Assembly (NCBI RefSeq): GCF_001949145.1
Contig: NW_019091389.1
Coordinates: 1,277,156 to 1,341,155, forward strand
Direction: 5' to 3'
DNA: 64,000 nt
From: Acanthaster planci
Taxonomy: Eukaryota; Echinodermata; Asteroidea; Valvatida; Acanthasteridae
A program made the position numbers and the translations under genes. Of the stretch, positions 27,106 through 39,387 are shown in pieces; within the stretch, counting starts at the first letter, position 1, and every line of letters starts with the position of its first letter. The notes below the pieces were generated by a model. The model was given only the letters and a program-made list of their open reading frames with translations. It was not told the DNA's origin and made no database searches.

Positions 27106-29169
27106 ATGCAGTGCTATTTATTATTAGGCCCAAATGTTCTCTGTACCCGGGTACCCGATGTCGTCATAAAAACAGGTACCGTACCTGGTCCCTAAATTTA
27201 CCTGTAACTACACACCCTAAGAATGCATGTACAGTATGTAATACATGTGCATATGCCACCAGGCTGCCTGGGATACCAGTTCATACAGACTACATGTACT
27301 GGCACATATACAAAGTACAAGAAAAGAAATTGAACACAAAGTACTAGACATGCATTTGTATGTAACAAAGGCTTGGTGTCCTCTGGATTAATTGCAACGG
27401 GGACGATGGTCAAAACAAAATACAAATTATTAAATTCAAAACAAGGAAACATAAAAAACAAAAAAACTTAATTTGCTAATTTGCTAGAGTGGATCAATAA
27501 TGTAGTGTCTTCCACAGGCTTCAGCAGAGGCATGAGTAATGGAATAGATGTAATTCATCACTTTTTTCCTAATGTAAAGATGATCTCATGAATACAATGT
27601 ACTGTACATGTTGTATGTGTGTAGGTGTACAATGTAGGCCCAAACTGGATGGTGTCAATTTTTGAGAACTGCCCAGTATTTGAGTGCACATACCGGGTAC
27701 ATGTACAGTCAAAAAGAACAAATTTCGAGCATCCCAATTTCTTGAATTTTCATGTTTTTTCTTTATTTTTCTACTCGTCTTATAACAAAGCCATGGTTAA
27801 TTGCAAAATAATTTGTCTGGTCCCTGCAACTTTGTTATAACGAGGGTCGAATGTATCTACTTGCACATTCAAACAAGCCTGACATTGCTGAGTACAGTTT
27901 CAAAGCTGACTGAAGTATTTTATGGGATACCGATAACTGATGATAAATTGCATGGAATACATGTGCATGTACAGTACAAGCAAGTCACATTAATAATGAC
28001 AAAAACACTTCAGAGGATAAAAATCCTTGAGGCTTTATTGACCTTCATGCCCAGACAGTGTCAACATGCATACATGTATATGTACAAGCAATGTGTATAT
28101 GTAAGGATTACACTGTACACGCCACGCCATGTTGCACAGTGTAGCAGGTCTTTTTATGTGAACATAACAAAAGGAATAAGAATTTCCCAATTGTGACTGC
28201 CGTTTAACAAATACATGTGCCTGTGATTGACAACTGCAATGAGGGACATGACTCCATTTCACGCCCACGGGACGTGGGAATTCAAGGTGAAAACTGAGAT
28301 GTCACATGTATCACTGTGGGGAAAGTGGGAACTACAGTTACATGTCTCACATTACAACTGTCAACACTTGCGTTATATTATGCCAAGAAGTCAAAAAGGT
28401 AAAAGGTTGTGACTTACTCTGCAAGAGATGGAATCATCACAGCCAGACTTGAGACTAAGAAGTTGCAGTATGGATCCAGGGAGAATGCAATCTGTACCCT
28501 ACAACCATATTCCACACAGGTACTCAAATATGTACGGTGCCTTTCCAATTGAATTTATCATGCGATATGCAGATTGTATGATTGCTAATGTCTACATGAG
28601 GCCATAAACAATCATTACATGACACATGACCATTTCAGCCATATGAACTTCTGTACCTGAGACAAGGCTTTAAAGCATGTATGCATGTTCCAGTACAGTA
28701 GTTATGCTCTAGAAAAGTGTTTCTGGTGCAGTCCCCTCCTTCCTCCATGGTGAGACTACGCAACAACACTGGCAAGCACAGATACATGTTGAAATGCTAA
28801 GAACAAATTTTATGTACATGACGTCATATTCCAAGTTCAAGCACAACGTGTATACATAAATACAGGCAATCACAGAAGACACATTTAAAGTACAATGGAC
28901 AATAGAAAGAATGAGCAGAATGGACTACTAGTACTTGACCGATTCCCTTTCTAATTCTACTCTGAATTGCATAGCAACTTAATGTTTGCTTGAATTCACA
29001 AATATTTAGTTTTCATTTTGGATAAGTTTGAAAAGTCATTCAGGGATTTACCAAGCTAATCTACAAGGCATGACCTTTCCCAGAATGTTATTACACAGAA
29101 GAACAACAGTAAACAGACTTCACCCTCACTGACCTGCAAAGTACACTGAACAATGAATGAATTTTTTTC

Positions 29170-29420
29170 CTTCTACAGTCAACAATGCTGGCCAGCTGGG
29201 AGTGCCTAGGGTATGACTCATGAGACCCTGGTGGGGACTGTGGACTCCACCATCAGACAACCGACTCAAAGTGTCCCTGCCAGGCTGAGTTGGTTCTCAG
29301 GTAAACTGAGACACAGGCTGAACACCTCTGGAGATGCTAATAGACTACTAATGAGGCATCAGGAAAAGTCCAATGTTTGCTAACAGATTAGCTGTCTGCA
29401 TTAGCACAGGAAGCTGACAG
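29170..29420. promoter_or_regulatory. GC-balanced intronic block, candidate enhancer
   Basis: Unlike its surroundings this 250-bp stretch has even composition, no TACATGTA and no foldback. It has several repeated-looking core words (GATGCTAATAG, TAATGAGGCATC, AACAGATTAGCTG, GCATTAGCACAG) of the TAAT/ATTA homeodomain-site type, plus a TGACTCA AP-1-like word reading ATGACTCATGAGA near 29213. Function is inferred from composition only. Confidence 0.25.
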
Positions 29421-30390
29421 GAAACAAGCAGTGTTTTTACTAGACCAGTACTGCTCTGCACACCCACTGTACAATCACATGTCCTACATGTATTGTGAGC
29501 ACTTTTATGAACTTCCACTCATGCATTTTATATTCCATCTTGAAGGATGTTTCCTGCCTGTAAGATGGGGATAATATTTGTTAAAGTTTTGTTCCCATCT
29601 GAGGTGAAGACAATTATAGCCATAGTGTTAACTGCAACATGAAATTAACAGAAAAAGTAACTGATGCCAGAACCAATTTCATAAAAATTATTACAGGCTG
29701 ATGGGCACATGTATGTACATTTGCTATGTACATGTATACAGCCAATAAAAATGTCTTTAAGTTAAAAAACAAAATCTAATGACCTCCAAAGAAATTTCGG
29801 ATGACTAGATTTGTACCTTATTTGTTACAGTACACTGTTAGTGATCAGTGCTGTTTCAATGTACCTTGAAGTGCAGATGGGTCAACTGATAATGAACCAT
29901 CCTTTACAAATTTTGGCAGAATGCTTAAAAATCCTTAAGATTATAACTGTCAATGTGAAAAGAGTTGTCAATTAGTGCATTGCAGTGATGAATGAATCAG
30001 GACTGACCCGGTCAATGACAACAGCATACCAAATACTGAATTTATGAATGGGCTGAGGATTTGCATTCCAAGACAGCAGCTGCAATGACAGATGTAATGT
30101 TAGAAAGGTCCATGGATACGTGTATGTTATGCTGTGATTGATATACCGGTATGTATGCAAAACTGAATCGCAGAGGGAAATGTACAATTTTTGAATAAAA
30201 AGGTATTTGTTTCAGTGTAATATACTGAATACTTCAATTTTTTGGACAGCTGTCATAGGTTTTTTATAATGATGACTGATTTTCTTGAATTACAATTGTA
30301 CGTGTTTCTCAGTCAATTTGGGCCGATTCAGGTTTTTATTTATAGCACCACCGTACATGTACATGTGTACTCCATTTTATTCTAAAATCA

Positions 30391-30860
30391 CAGGGCTGTT
30401 CCAAATCCGAATATTGGATCAGTTATCAAATAGTATCGAATATTCTACCATTATAATCTGAATTTGAACATTTGAATGCAAAATTCATGAAAAAGAAGGA
30501 TTTTCTTCCATTTTAAACGAGAAAAACTGTGCTTTGTAGGTATGTTTCAAGCAGATTCAACTGAAACATGACAGAAACCTTACGGTTCAAAAAGTAAATT
30601 ATTCAGTAAAAAAATTTTCAGCAGGACAAGAAGTACATGTATTGTTCATCTCTTAAATCTTGCTAAATCGTGGCTGAAGTTATATATCTGAAGCTATTAT
30701 AGTGATTATAATGTACAATTGTGTGTGTTACTGCATTGCAACTTTTTGTATGGTTTGTTCATCAACAATCTGCCGGTCGGTATGACAAAATATTCGGATA
30801 TTCAATCAGATTGAAGGTCAAATATTCGAACAGTGAATTATGCGAATTGACTCGGGACGA
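30391..30860. repeat. AATATTCG-family repeat, copy 2
   Basis: Starts CAGGGCTGTTCCAAATCCGA and ends near GAATTGACTCGGGA. It shares a long collinear body with the copy at 39388 (ATTCATGAAAAAGAAGG, GCAGATTCAA, AATCTTGCTA, CATCAACAATCTGCCGGTCGG). The CAGGG start and internal AT-rich inverted words recall hAT-type non-autonomous elements. No target-site duplication was found. Confidence 0.65.
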
Positions 30861-31784
30861 TAAAGCCATTTGCTTAACACATGCATGTAAAAATACATGT
30901 ATATTCCCCAATCATCAAGGATGGTAAAGGTCTCACAGTCAGCAACTCCAAACCAATCCCATACTTTTTGGAACCTATCGGAATTCTTCTAGCTTTTTTC
31001 CGTGACACATTGATATTATGGTGCTCCGCTAAATAATGTAAACCAACACTTTAATCGCATATTTTGGAATGCACAATTGGCTTGTGATAACAAACTATTT
31101 ACAATGTAAATGTACATGGGCATATGGTATGCACTTCTATGAGTGAGTCAAATGGCCAATGCTTCTGTGCAAACCAACAGACTAGCTCCATTTATGGAGA
31201 AGATGCGCATGTACATGTACGTGTATGTAATTCTTATCCTGTGCATGAAAAGAACATGATACTACTATTACATGTACATGTAGTATGAAAATAGGTCAGA
31301 ATTGTAATTAATGTTCACATACATTATACAGGTACGGTACATGTACTATTGTATTACTGTAATAAAAAGACTTGCATCCAATTTATTAGTAGTGACCTTT
31401 CTCCAGATGCTCTATGAGGCTGACAACTTGAGGGAAAGAAAAAACTCCATACATGTATGCACTGCTCTCCACTACCCCACTCTGGCAATTTGAAAGCTAT
31501 CAAAAATTATAATTTTTTAATGTTATATTTCAAACGAGAGGCAGATGATATCACATACAGGAAAGTTTTTGCTGCCACATCCACAGCCTTGCAAAACTGG
31601 GACCTGTGCCAGTTCATGTATATGTAGCCACTTCCTTGTTAAAATTGACTGCTACAGTAAGTGACGTGGAATCTGGCTTAGTAAAAGCATAAAAATTACA
31701 TCTTAAAATCTACATGTACAGAGCCTGCAATTTTAGCTGTCATACTATGTTTAGCTGCACTCAAGCATTTATATTCCATCGTGC

Positions 31785-32235
31785 TATTTAGCATCAACAA
31801 TCGTCAACAAGCATCAATACACACAAGCAGCATCAACAAAGCATCAACAACTTGAAAATACCCTGTAACAATTTAAAGGTGATTTTATCATATTTAAGAG
31901 ACTCTAACATCTGTCACTATATGAGAGAAACAGCGAATTTGCTTCCAGATTCTCACAGAAAAATGAACAGTTTTGCAGTTTAAGAGGGCCACCATCTTTG
32001 TTTTTTATACTGTCCGTGGGGAAACAAGATGATGGCTGGTTGGGCTGGATGAATAGGGCCAACTTTGTTCCTTTAATTTCCACTTTCAAATATTTTGGGT
32101 AATAAATGTGGATACATCTGATTTTTAGGATCCTTATTATGTAATACTGTAAATGTAAGATTTTTGCATAAATTGCTTGAAAACTTGTTGATCTTTTGTT
32201 GACGATCATTGACACTTGTTGACACTAAGTGGCAT
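31785..32235. repeat. Inverted repeat with GCATCAACAA tandem arms
   Basis: The left arm (about 31785-31860) is an imperfect array of GCATCAACAA-like units. The right arm (about 32175-32235) carries the inverse (TTGTTGATC, TTGTTGACGATCA, TTGTTGACAC). Together they form a foldback around an otherwise unremarkable centre. Confidence 0.55.
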
Positions 32236-33195
32236 GACTCTTTTCACAGAACATTTTTACAAGTTGTGGTGGGTGTACACGTAGAGACATACATGTACAT
32301 TGTACATGTCCACATGTTGATGAATTATGATCCGATGTTGTGAACCCAATGCAAAGGGATTTGACAATATACATGATATGTCCGCACCTTTATTGACAGA
32401 TACTGTTAGAATACTGTGCGTGTATGAATTAGGCCTATTTTTAATTTGGTCTGTCCAAAAACATAATTCATTTTCTAAGAACATTTTCCATGTGAGCATA
32501 TCACAATACATGCTTTTGGCGGAAAACACAGGACCAACGAAAACTATCTAGTCACCCTTACTGATGCTGGCTATCTATGGCTATTCCAAATCCGTCTATT
32601 TCAATATAATTTTTCACACAGCCTACACTTTAGGAATTTGCTGTCATGTCTGTGATTGTGAACAGAAAAGTGAAATTGAACATGCAGAAAAGTGAACATG
32701 GTTAAAGCCAATTTTATCAACTTCCGCAAACAATTCCTTACTTTTCACCTTTCTTGGCAAAATACCGAGGCCTTTCCAATTAAAAGTTCCACTTATATTA
32801 CATATCAAAATGATATCAACATAACATTGCAACAGTACGGTAAAGGTACAAACACTAAAATTTATTTCAACATGCACTCTCTCTCAGCTTTGTATTTAGT
32901 GGGTAACCGTTTCCCCAACGCACACTAAATGTACATGTATATGATGTACACAGTATGGCAATTTTGCACTGGTACTACGCAGGGTATGACATCATCGCAC
33001 TCGCACATACTGACATAGTAATAATACACCGCAGACGTCGAAACCAGTTCATTTTTTCCATCGTTAAAACCTTCATGCTGAACAACTATCATAAAAATAT
33101 GTTCTTGGTCATTACTACATTAATTTTCTTACACTACAGTGTTACTGACAAAAACTTACAGCCACCAAAAGACTGAAATAAATATTTGTACTCAC

Positions 33196-33345
33196 CAACT
33201 AGTCCTCACGCACCGCGATATCCGACCTGTCTTGTCTCTAATCTGTGCATGCTATACATGTATATTGAATATGCATATCCGGCGCGCGCGCGCCTTGAAC
33301 CTTCAGCAACTTCGTCCCCAAGAGTAACTACGTTGTTGTCGGTGT
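33196..33345 (-). other. Candidate noncoding first exon and promoter of DLGAP-like gene
   Basis: On the minus strand a strong donor GACTAGTTG|gtgagtac lies at 33195-33194. Immediately upstream is a CpG-rich core, GGCGCGCGCGCGCC at about 33281-33294, followed by more CG-containing sequence, in an otherwise AT-rich area. This fits a first exon of roughly 100-150 nt; the start site is not defined. It is paired with the acceptor at 15748 by strand and lack of any alternative, not by direct proof. Confidence 0.4.
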
Positions 33346-34596
33346 CAACTTTATTTTATAATAGGTTCGGACAGTGCTCTACACTACGAAAACGAGGTTG
33401 TACGCCCATTTTCCAATGGCTGCGGCTTGAAGCAAGTAAAATTGGATGCAGCTCTATAGTTAGTGATTTCCATAGACGCACATGTCACTTTAGCCAAATC
33501 CATTACTTTGGGTCATGGTCATGATTACGAAAACAAAGTAAGCGAGGGCGCACGACAAAACTTCACAGTTCTTTTGGGACGGTGTAACTGCTCCTTTGCC
33601 ACGTAGAACCGTCACTGCGTAGTTTCTCTGCCCATATCTCATTCATCCAATATTATGTTAAAGGAAAGGAATGTGGAAACTGTAGATTGTTTTAAATGTA
33701 TCAGTATATCTGGAAAAAGCCCAACAGCTTCTCTGCCCGATGCATTTTTTTTGCATAAACTCGAATTCCTCGATCTGGCCCACATTACTTCGATTGATTT
33801 TTTGGAGATTCGGTTCAAATGCCTGAGTGACCTGCTCTGGCATTGTTTTCAGTGTCACACATAAACACTGAGTTTGGGAATTGCTAAAATGAATCTAGTG
33901 CATACAAAGTAAAGTTGAATGACAACGAGACAATTTTATGTTCAGCCTGAGTGTTGAATTATTATCAAGGATATTAACTGAGCTAATGATTTTTTTTTCA
34001 ATTTCGCATATTGCCTGGACAATAACACGTACTCTTAGTGCCAAAAACGTGCCAGGTTAGAGAATAGTTTGACAATCAGCCTTGCGGATTTTAACCAGGG
34101 AAATAATTAGATTTTACACGATTGTAAGTGAATAAATTCTAATAGCACAAATTTTATTTCAAATTTGTAAATGTTTATTGCATTGTAAATTTTAGCCATT
34201 TTATTGAGGGGGCTGCAACATTACAAAATTCCTGGATTTTCAACGATGATTGCTAAACTGATCAGACCTCTTCACTGGAACGGCCAAAAGAATAATGCCT
34301 ATTTATGTTGGTCTCCACACAAGGCACACCTCAAGTCCTACCTTCATGAATATACATATGTGTATAATTTACGTCTGTATTTATTCCCTGTCACATGCAG
34401 CTCGTAAGCCCCCAAAATTGCTGTTAGTGTTACGCTGGGAAAAATTATACTTTGGAGGATACCATTAATTTACATTGAGAAAAAGTCCTGCAGGGAAAAT
34501 TGAACCCGCGACGAACCATGTCAGTGGATCGGAGTGGGCAAAGGCTGAAAAGGGACATACTCCCGACACTTACAGTCTTGCCTTCCTCTTTTACAT

Positions 34597-34866
34597 AGCC
34601 TTTGATCAAGGAGCCCGCAGCGAAATGGATAGTCAGGACCACACGACAAACTGCATGCAAGCTCGCGAGTATAAACAATGCATGCGCATATGCGCATGCA
34701 GTGGCCAAACTGTATTATGTGTTGTGGCTGTGCGCGCCGCAGGGCTTGCGTGCGGTTCGTCGTGTAGTCTTTCTTCGTGCGTTGGTTTGGTGCTTAAACT
34801 ATTCTCCTCCAGCTCCTCGCTCTTGAACGACTATCCATTTCGCCGCGGACGCCTTGATCAAAGGCC
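34597..34866. repeat. Long foldback element with perfect central palindrome
   Basis: Outer arms 34597-34634 and 34829-34866 match inverted at about 34 of 38 positions (core CCTTTGATCAAGG, then GCGAAATGGATAGTC). A second inverted pair, 34641-34662 and 34744-34765, matches at 19 of 22. Inside at 34679-34700 is a perfect 22-bp palindrome with core GCATGCGCATATGCGCATGC. The three inner-arm mismatches are all CG on one arm versus CA or TG on the other, the pattern left by CpG decay. Confidence 0.75.
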
Positions 34867-34898
34867 ATCTTTTACGAAGAAAACTTGTCTAAACTTGC

Positions 34899-34912
34899 CC
34901 ACACACACACAT
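34899..34912. repeat. (CA)n microsatellite
   Basis: Short CACACACACACA run. Confidence 0.7.
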
Positions 34913-35334
34913 ACTTGTCTTCTTAAGTGCTTCCTTCGTCATTAAATGCTTCTTCAAACAAATCAACATCCCGTCACATTTTCTTCCACACCCTAACACA
35001 AGGAAGACATACACCCTGCTCTTCAAACATCAAATGTGTGAAATTTTCTTCATTTACCGTCTTTCCCAGATTGTTTATTTCGCTTCCCCATGACCTTCGA
35101 GACTTCTGTCTCTGAGAACCCTCCCCCAAAGGAGCTGGTTAAATATTGCGTCCTTTGTGTTTTGTTTCTAATGTTTATATGTATCCTCTGTGAATAGAAT
35201 GTCTTTGTAAGTGTATCCCGAAAAATGAAATACATGAAATAAATACATCCACTCCCATAAAACTTAACTAAGTCCGATTATAGAATCAAAGACCTCTCTA
35301 ATCCGCATCATGTTAGTGGAAGCAGGGTTGGGCG

Positions 35335-35830
35335 TTCGCTCGTCGCCCAGCGCCCAAACACTGGCGCTAGAAAGCCTTGCACAGAGTTTAGTGAAAGAAA
35401 GAGAGGACTGCAATGGAAATAAGCTATTTCTAGCTTTTTTGTGCTGTCCTCGTCAGTGCCCTGGATTTATATGTAGTTCTTTTTATTTTGTTTGAGTTAA
35501 TTAATTTGTTTGTATATGATCATTTGTAATCTGTGTGGGTGTTGTCAAATAAAAACAAACAAACATACACCCCAACAAACCAACCACAAACAATACATCA
35601 CTCGGGGTCGCAGCTGACGACGCGCAGAGCATTGTGGGTAATCTTTGCCAGGCGCGTGTGGCGGTTTTTAATTCGATACATTCTCTTTTTCTTCCTCGTT
35701 GCAAAAACATATTCTCACTACACTTTATTAGTCCATCCAAAATTTATCAAGATAACTAATGACTTTGAGATAGTTAGTGAGAAGATAAATTACCGTGATT
35801 GCACCAAAGCCATGCTTTTGTCATTTTAAG
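35335..35830. repeat. TIR element copy A (TTCGCTCGTCGCCCAGCGCCC), truncated and interrupted
   Basis: It begins with the same 21-bp terminus as the complete element at 49600. It then shares CCACAGA/GCACAGA-TTTAGTGAA, a block around CATTGTGGGTAATCTTTGCC, and TTCTTCCTCGTTGC followed by ATATTCTCACTACACTTTAT. The matching opposite terminus was not found, so this copy is truncated. About 35401-35590 is absent from the other copy (see separate entry). Confidence 0.7.
35401..35590 (+). mobile_element. Nested retroelement-like 3' tail
   Basis: This segment interrupts element copy A. It has GACTGCAATGGAAATAAG, then T-rich sequence, TGTTGTCAAATAAAAAC and an (AAAC)n-type run at 35560-35572. This resembles the 3' end of a non-LTR retrotransposon (CR1/L2-like), where AATAAA is followed by a short tandem A-rich repeat. 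Only the tail is present; there is no reverse-transcriptase reading frame. Confidence 0.4.
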
Positions 35831-37009
35831 CCGACACTTTCACTCCTGATAAGGCATTGCCATTGGCCAACCAAAAACTTCAAATAACACGCTTCGCTAA
35901 CAGGAAGATAACCTCGCGGTCGGAGGTCGTGCACATAGTAACCCATCAATGTATCGTAGTGCATTATAGTAACCAGAGCAATCTGCCAGCCGTTGTACAC
36001 AACAACTTGCAACTACCCTCCCCCAATTATTTTTTCTCACAAAGAATACTTCATAGGTGAGTCGCAAAGAAAGTAACCGGTATATTTAATTTATCAAATA
36101 TTAGCACCCAAAACGCTAAGAAAACAACATCAGTAAATAAAAGCAAAGCTGTCGGGACCGTGAGTAAGGCTTTTGAATCTTTTCTCCCCCAACATCATGT
36201 TGAATGGGCCAAGCCTCATTCGCTTTTGAATCCGCCCCCCACACACACCAAACGCTGGATATACCGCTGAAAGTCTTAATCAGTCTATGCCCGCAATTTC
36301 ACCAGTAGGCTTGTTAGAGGGTGTTTGGCATGTCTGCACACTAGAGCTACGGTTTTACACATAGAGGGCTACATCTCTGAGCTTGTACTTCCGAGGTGGT
36401 TGGATGTGCGTGCAAATGGACCCTGAAAATGCCCCCGCTATTTTTCAATGAAGTACAACTGTTCTCAAAATTAAAATGGGGGTAGCTAATTCTTTCATCC
36501 CGGTAATGACAAAATCTACTGGCTTACCTTTTTCGCCTAAACAGAAGGTGAAATTAGAAACATTAAAACTAATTGACGCCTGTCTTGGGCCTTTTGGAAG
36601 TTTTGACTTTTTCATGAGTTATTATGAGAGTTCTTTTCAGGTCACAAAACAATTTCATGAATTTGAGTTGGCGAGTTTTCGGTAACTTTGGTCTGCATAC
36701 AGGGCGCCATCAACGACTGCTATGTTAAGGGTTTTCGGTATCGTCAAGTATAGCGCACTGACCAGCATTTTTTTCAAATCGCGGCTTTATTTACCGGCGG
36801 ATTTGTCACTGACATCGAAATTACCTGAAGCTATGACTTCCATGTCTAAAAATAGCCGTTATTAAACAAAAATACTTATTTTATTTGATTCATAGAACAA
36901 CATTATTTTGATACTCCACCGAGCTAAAAGTGAGTACAAATTTGGTGAAGCCACGTTTTGACGAATCCGCTATTTGGAAAAGCCCGACCGGTTATGAGAC
37001 GCGGCGCGG

Positions 37010-37099
37010 GCGGGCGGCCGCGGTACGTGTGCGCGGCGCGCAACCATTTTGTATGCAAGATGGCGTCGAGTGCGTGAGAGGGAAAAGAGCAACGTGCCG
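37010..37099 (+). promoter_or_regulatory. CpG-rich start region and noncoding first exon of microprotein gene
   Basis: GGCGCGGGCGGGCGGCC-type sequence lies at about 37001-37022. It is followed by GCAAGATGGCGTCGAG near 37055-37070, a good match to the YY1 initiator-type site (CAAGATGGCG) common at start sites of housekeeping genes. A donor, GTGCCG|gtaaat, lies at 37099/37100. The ATG in the YY1 word opens only a 5-codon uORF (ATGGCGTCGAGTGCGTGA). The exact start site is unknown. Confidence 0.5.
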
Positions 37100-37334
37100 G
37101 TAAATGATGTTCGTTTTATTTGATGACATGTCCAAAGTAAGCTGTGAAATTATTACCATAGGCGTGTATTTTTGAGGTTTGCGTGTCCTGCACTGTGGGG
37201 AATTCAGGTAGGACCTAGGTCATTGCAGTAACAAGAAGTAACACGCCTGAGGCTGAGGGTTTACTTACTGCGTAAAAAAAAAGAAGTTTGATGCGGTTGG
37301 TCAGACCTAACTCTTAACTGACTAACATTAATCA

Positions 37335-37550
37335 TGTTGGTATTCATCTTTAACGATTTTGGACGGGGTTGTCATACTAACGCTCCATGACATTACATAG
37401 AGCAAGGTGAAAACGGTTCTCAGAAATTCCAAAGACTCACCAAAAATACCTCTATCACCACCTACTGTACTGGCTTCCGTAAATGCCAACGTCAAACGGT
37501 TGGGGCTTCAATGACCATCCCATCCAAAATCGTTAAAGAGGAAGACTAAC
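37335..37550. repeat. Foldback element, 40-bp arms
   Basis: Arms 37335-37374 and 37511-37550 match in inverted orientation at about 34 of 40 positions, sharing the core CTTTAACGATTTTGGA. The element is 216 bp and non-coding. Confidence 0.7.
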
Positions 37551-39387
37551 GTTCCACTTAGTAGAGCTAGGTCAGACCGTCTGACCATCTCTTCCTGTAT
37601 ACCTCCATGGTCTGACCATGGCCAGACATGTCAGATGTAACATGTCTGACGTTTGTCCGTGTTTCGGTTTATTTTAACCAGGACAAATTTTGCCTGGTGG
37701 CTAGAGTCTTGTTCCCTACTAGTTTGAAGTCACGCTTTGGTTAAACATGGAGTCGTAATGCTATGGGATTTTTAAAATGAACTCAATAGGCAAATGCTTG
37801 CTTTCTTCAGGCGGGGGATTTCTAAGATCTTGCAAATTGTCACAGTTACACAGCACAGCATATGTTGCACGTCACGTCCTGGTGGCGGTCGCGCAGTGAA
37901 AACAAGTAAAGATGCTAATCCCCGCTTTCGAAAATGGTCGAACCGAGATTGGTAAACAAACACGGCATGAGCAGTGTGATCATCATCATGTGGAACCAAG
38001 AAATTGATGAATAAAAATCTCATTCTGCTCAAAAATACTCAGTTTCATGCTCTGAAACCCTTGTTACACCCTTTTTAAGAGCTGTAGGCTACTCAAGTTT
38101 GCTCTCACTGTCTTGAATAGTTTTGTACAAGTTGTGTAGCATTCGCCTATCAAGTTTGCTTACAAAAATCCCATAGTGTTATGCCATGATGTAAACTGTA
38201 TTGGCTCAAAGTCACAAGGAGTAATAATGGAGTAGTGACTTTGAGTTCTCAAAGTAACATACATGTACATGTATCTTCTGTGTACCGAGAAAACAAACAC
38301 GGATCAAAACGATGCTGATTTTACAAAAATTGTGCAGGCAAAAATACATTCTGATCATCGTCTGAGAGTCATGCGGTTTACACGTGTACGTGAAGAAAAG
38401 CTGCAACCAAGTGGTTGACCACGGCTGCAATTGCTACACAACTGTATGGAATGTAGCTTCAGCCGCTTCCCGTATATATGCATGTGTAGTTCTTAACCAG
38501 GACTTACCTGGCTGGTTGGCTACAGCGTGCTGGGGGGGTTGACATGGACCAATCACAGGGTTCCTCATTACTTTTGCCCTAATGGCAAGAATGACAAGGA
38601 ACAGCCGTTGAATCTGAGTGCATGTTAGCATGCTGTTGCACTGTGCACAGTTTCAGTGTTTGTGTTGAGCAAGTGTTATCTCACAAGTGGCTGTTGCCAG
38701 CGATTTTTGTGCACTCATGGCGCATGAACTCAAGGGTCAGCCACAGGATGATAAATTAGAGCATGACAAGAATTATAAAGTTATAAATTATTTACGTCAT
38801 GCCTCAAAATAACAAGTTTCCACACAACATATTAACATAAACCAAGACAATACGCAATTTTGTAGTTAATTATCTCATTGTGGAAATGACAAAACAGTAT
38901 TAACAATAAAAACTAATTATTCATAGACATACTATATGACAAAGTTTATCTAGTAACTTTACTGATAAAGAGGTGAATTGAATCTGGTACAAATGACTGT
39001 TTGCAGCAGGCTTTGTTGCTGCGGGGAACACATAGGCGCATTTTTGTGAATAGTGTATGCAGATATTGTAGTAGTCTGAATAAATGGGAATTTTAAAGGC
39101 AGCCAAAAACACTGGTGGAAATTGACAAAGAAATTCATTGTAAACAGAAATTAGAGGATTTCAACTAAGTGTAAGGTACAAAAAAAGAGAACCGGATCAG
39201 TTTAAGGTCAAATTTTATTTAAAGGGATTTTGATCTCGCAATCGCCGATTGATCATAATGGTATGGTCTAAACTGACTATCATGTGCAGGCAACATGGCT
39301 GCTGATCCAAGCTGCACATTGAGAGAATTTTCGTCAACAAGAAGTACAGTTTCTAGACGTGAAACTCCCAGTGTTTCCAGAAATAAT

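Larger units (their letters stand above)
15748..33195 (-). other. Probable 17.4-kb 5' intron of the DLGAP-like gene
   Basis: No coding exon was recognised on either strand. The stretch is AT-rich and exceptionally dense in TACATGTA/GTACATGTAC palindromes (for example 18434-18456, 19352-19366, 21113-21126, 23041-23060, 24597-24672). It also holds a foldback at 21436-21693, copies of an AATATTCG-rich repeat, a 138-bp tandem duplication at 26832-27105, a GCATCAACAA inverted repeat at 31785-32235 and a GC-balanced block at 29170-29420. The intron assignment depends on the proposed first exon at 33.2 kb; extra noncoding exons may be present. Confidence 0.45.
33346..37010. other. Region between divergent promoters
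   Basis: No coding exon recognised. It holds a long hairpin element (34597-34866) and a truncated TIR element with a nested A-rich retroelement-like tail (35335-35830). The remainder is unremarkable. TACATGTA becomes rare from here to the end of the window. Confidence 0.45.

Noticed and set aside
26723-27127. 134-codon open frame
   Set aside because: Spans a tandem duplication with poly-T tracts read as Phe; no sign of coding.
34475-34945. 156-codon open frame
   Set aside because: It runs through the inverted-repeat element at 34597-34866 and has no recognisable domain or homologous motif.
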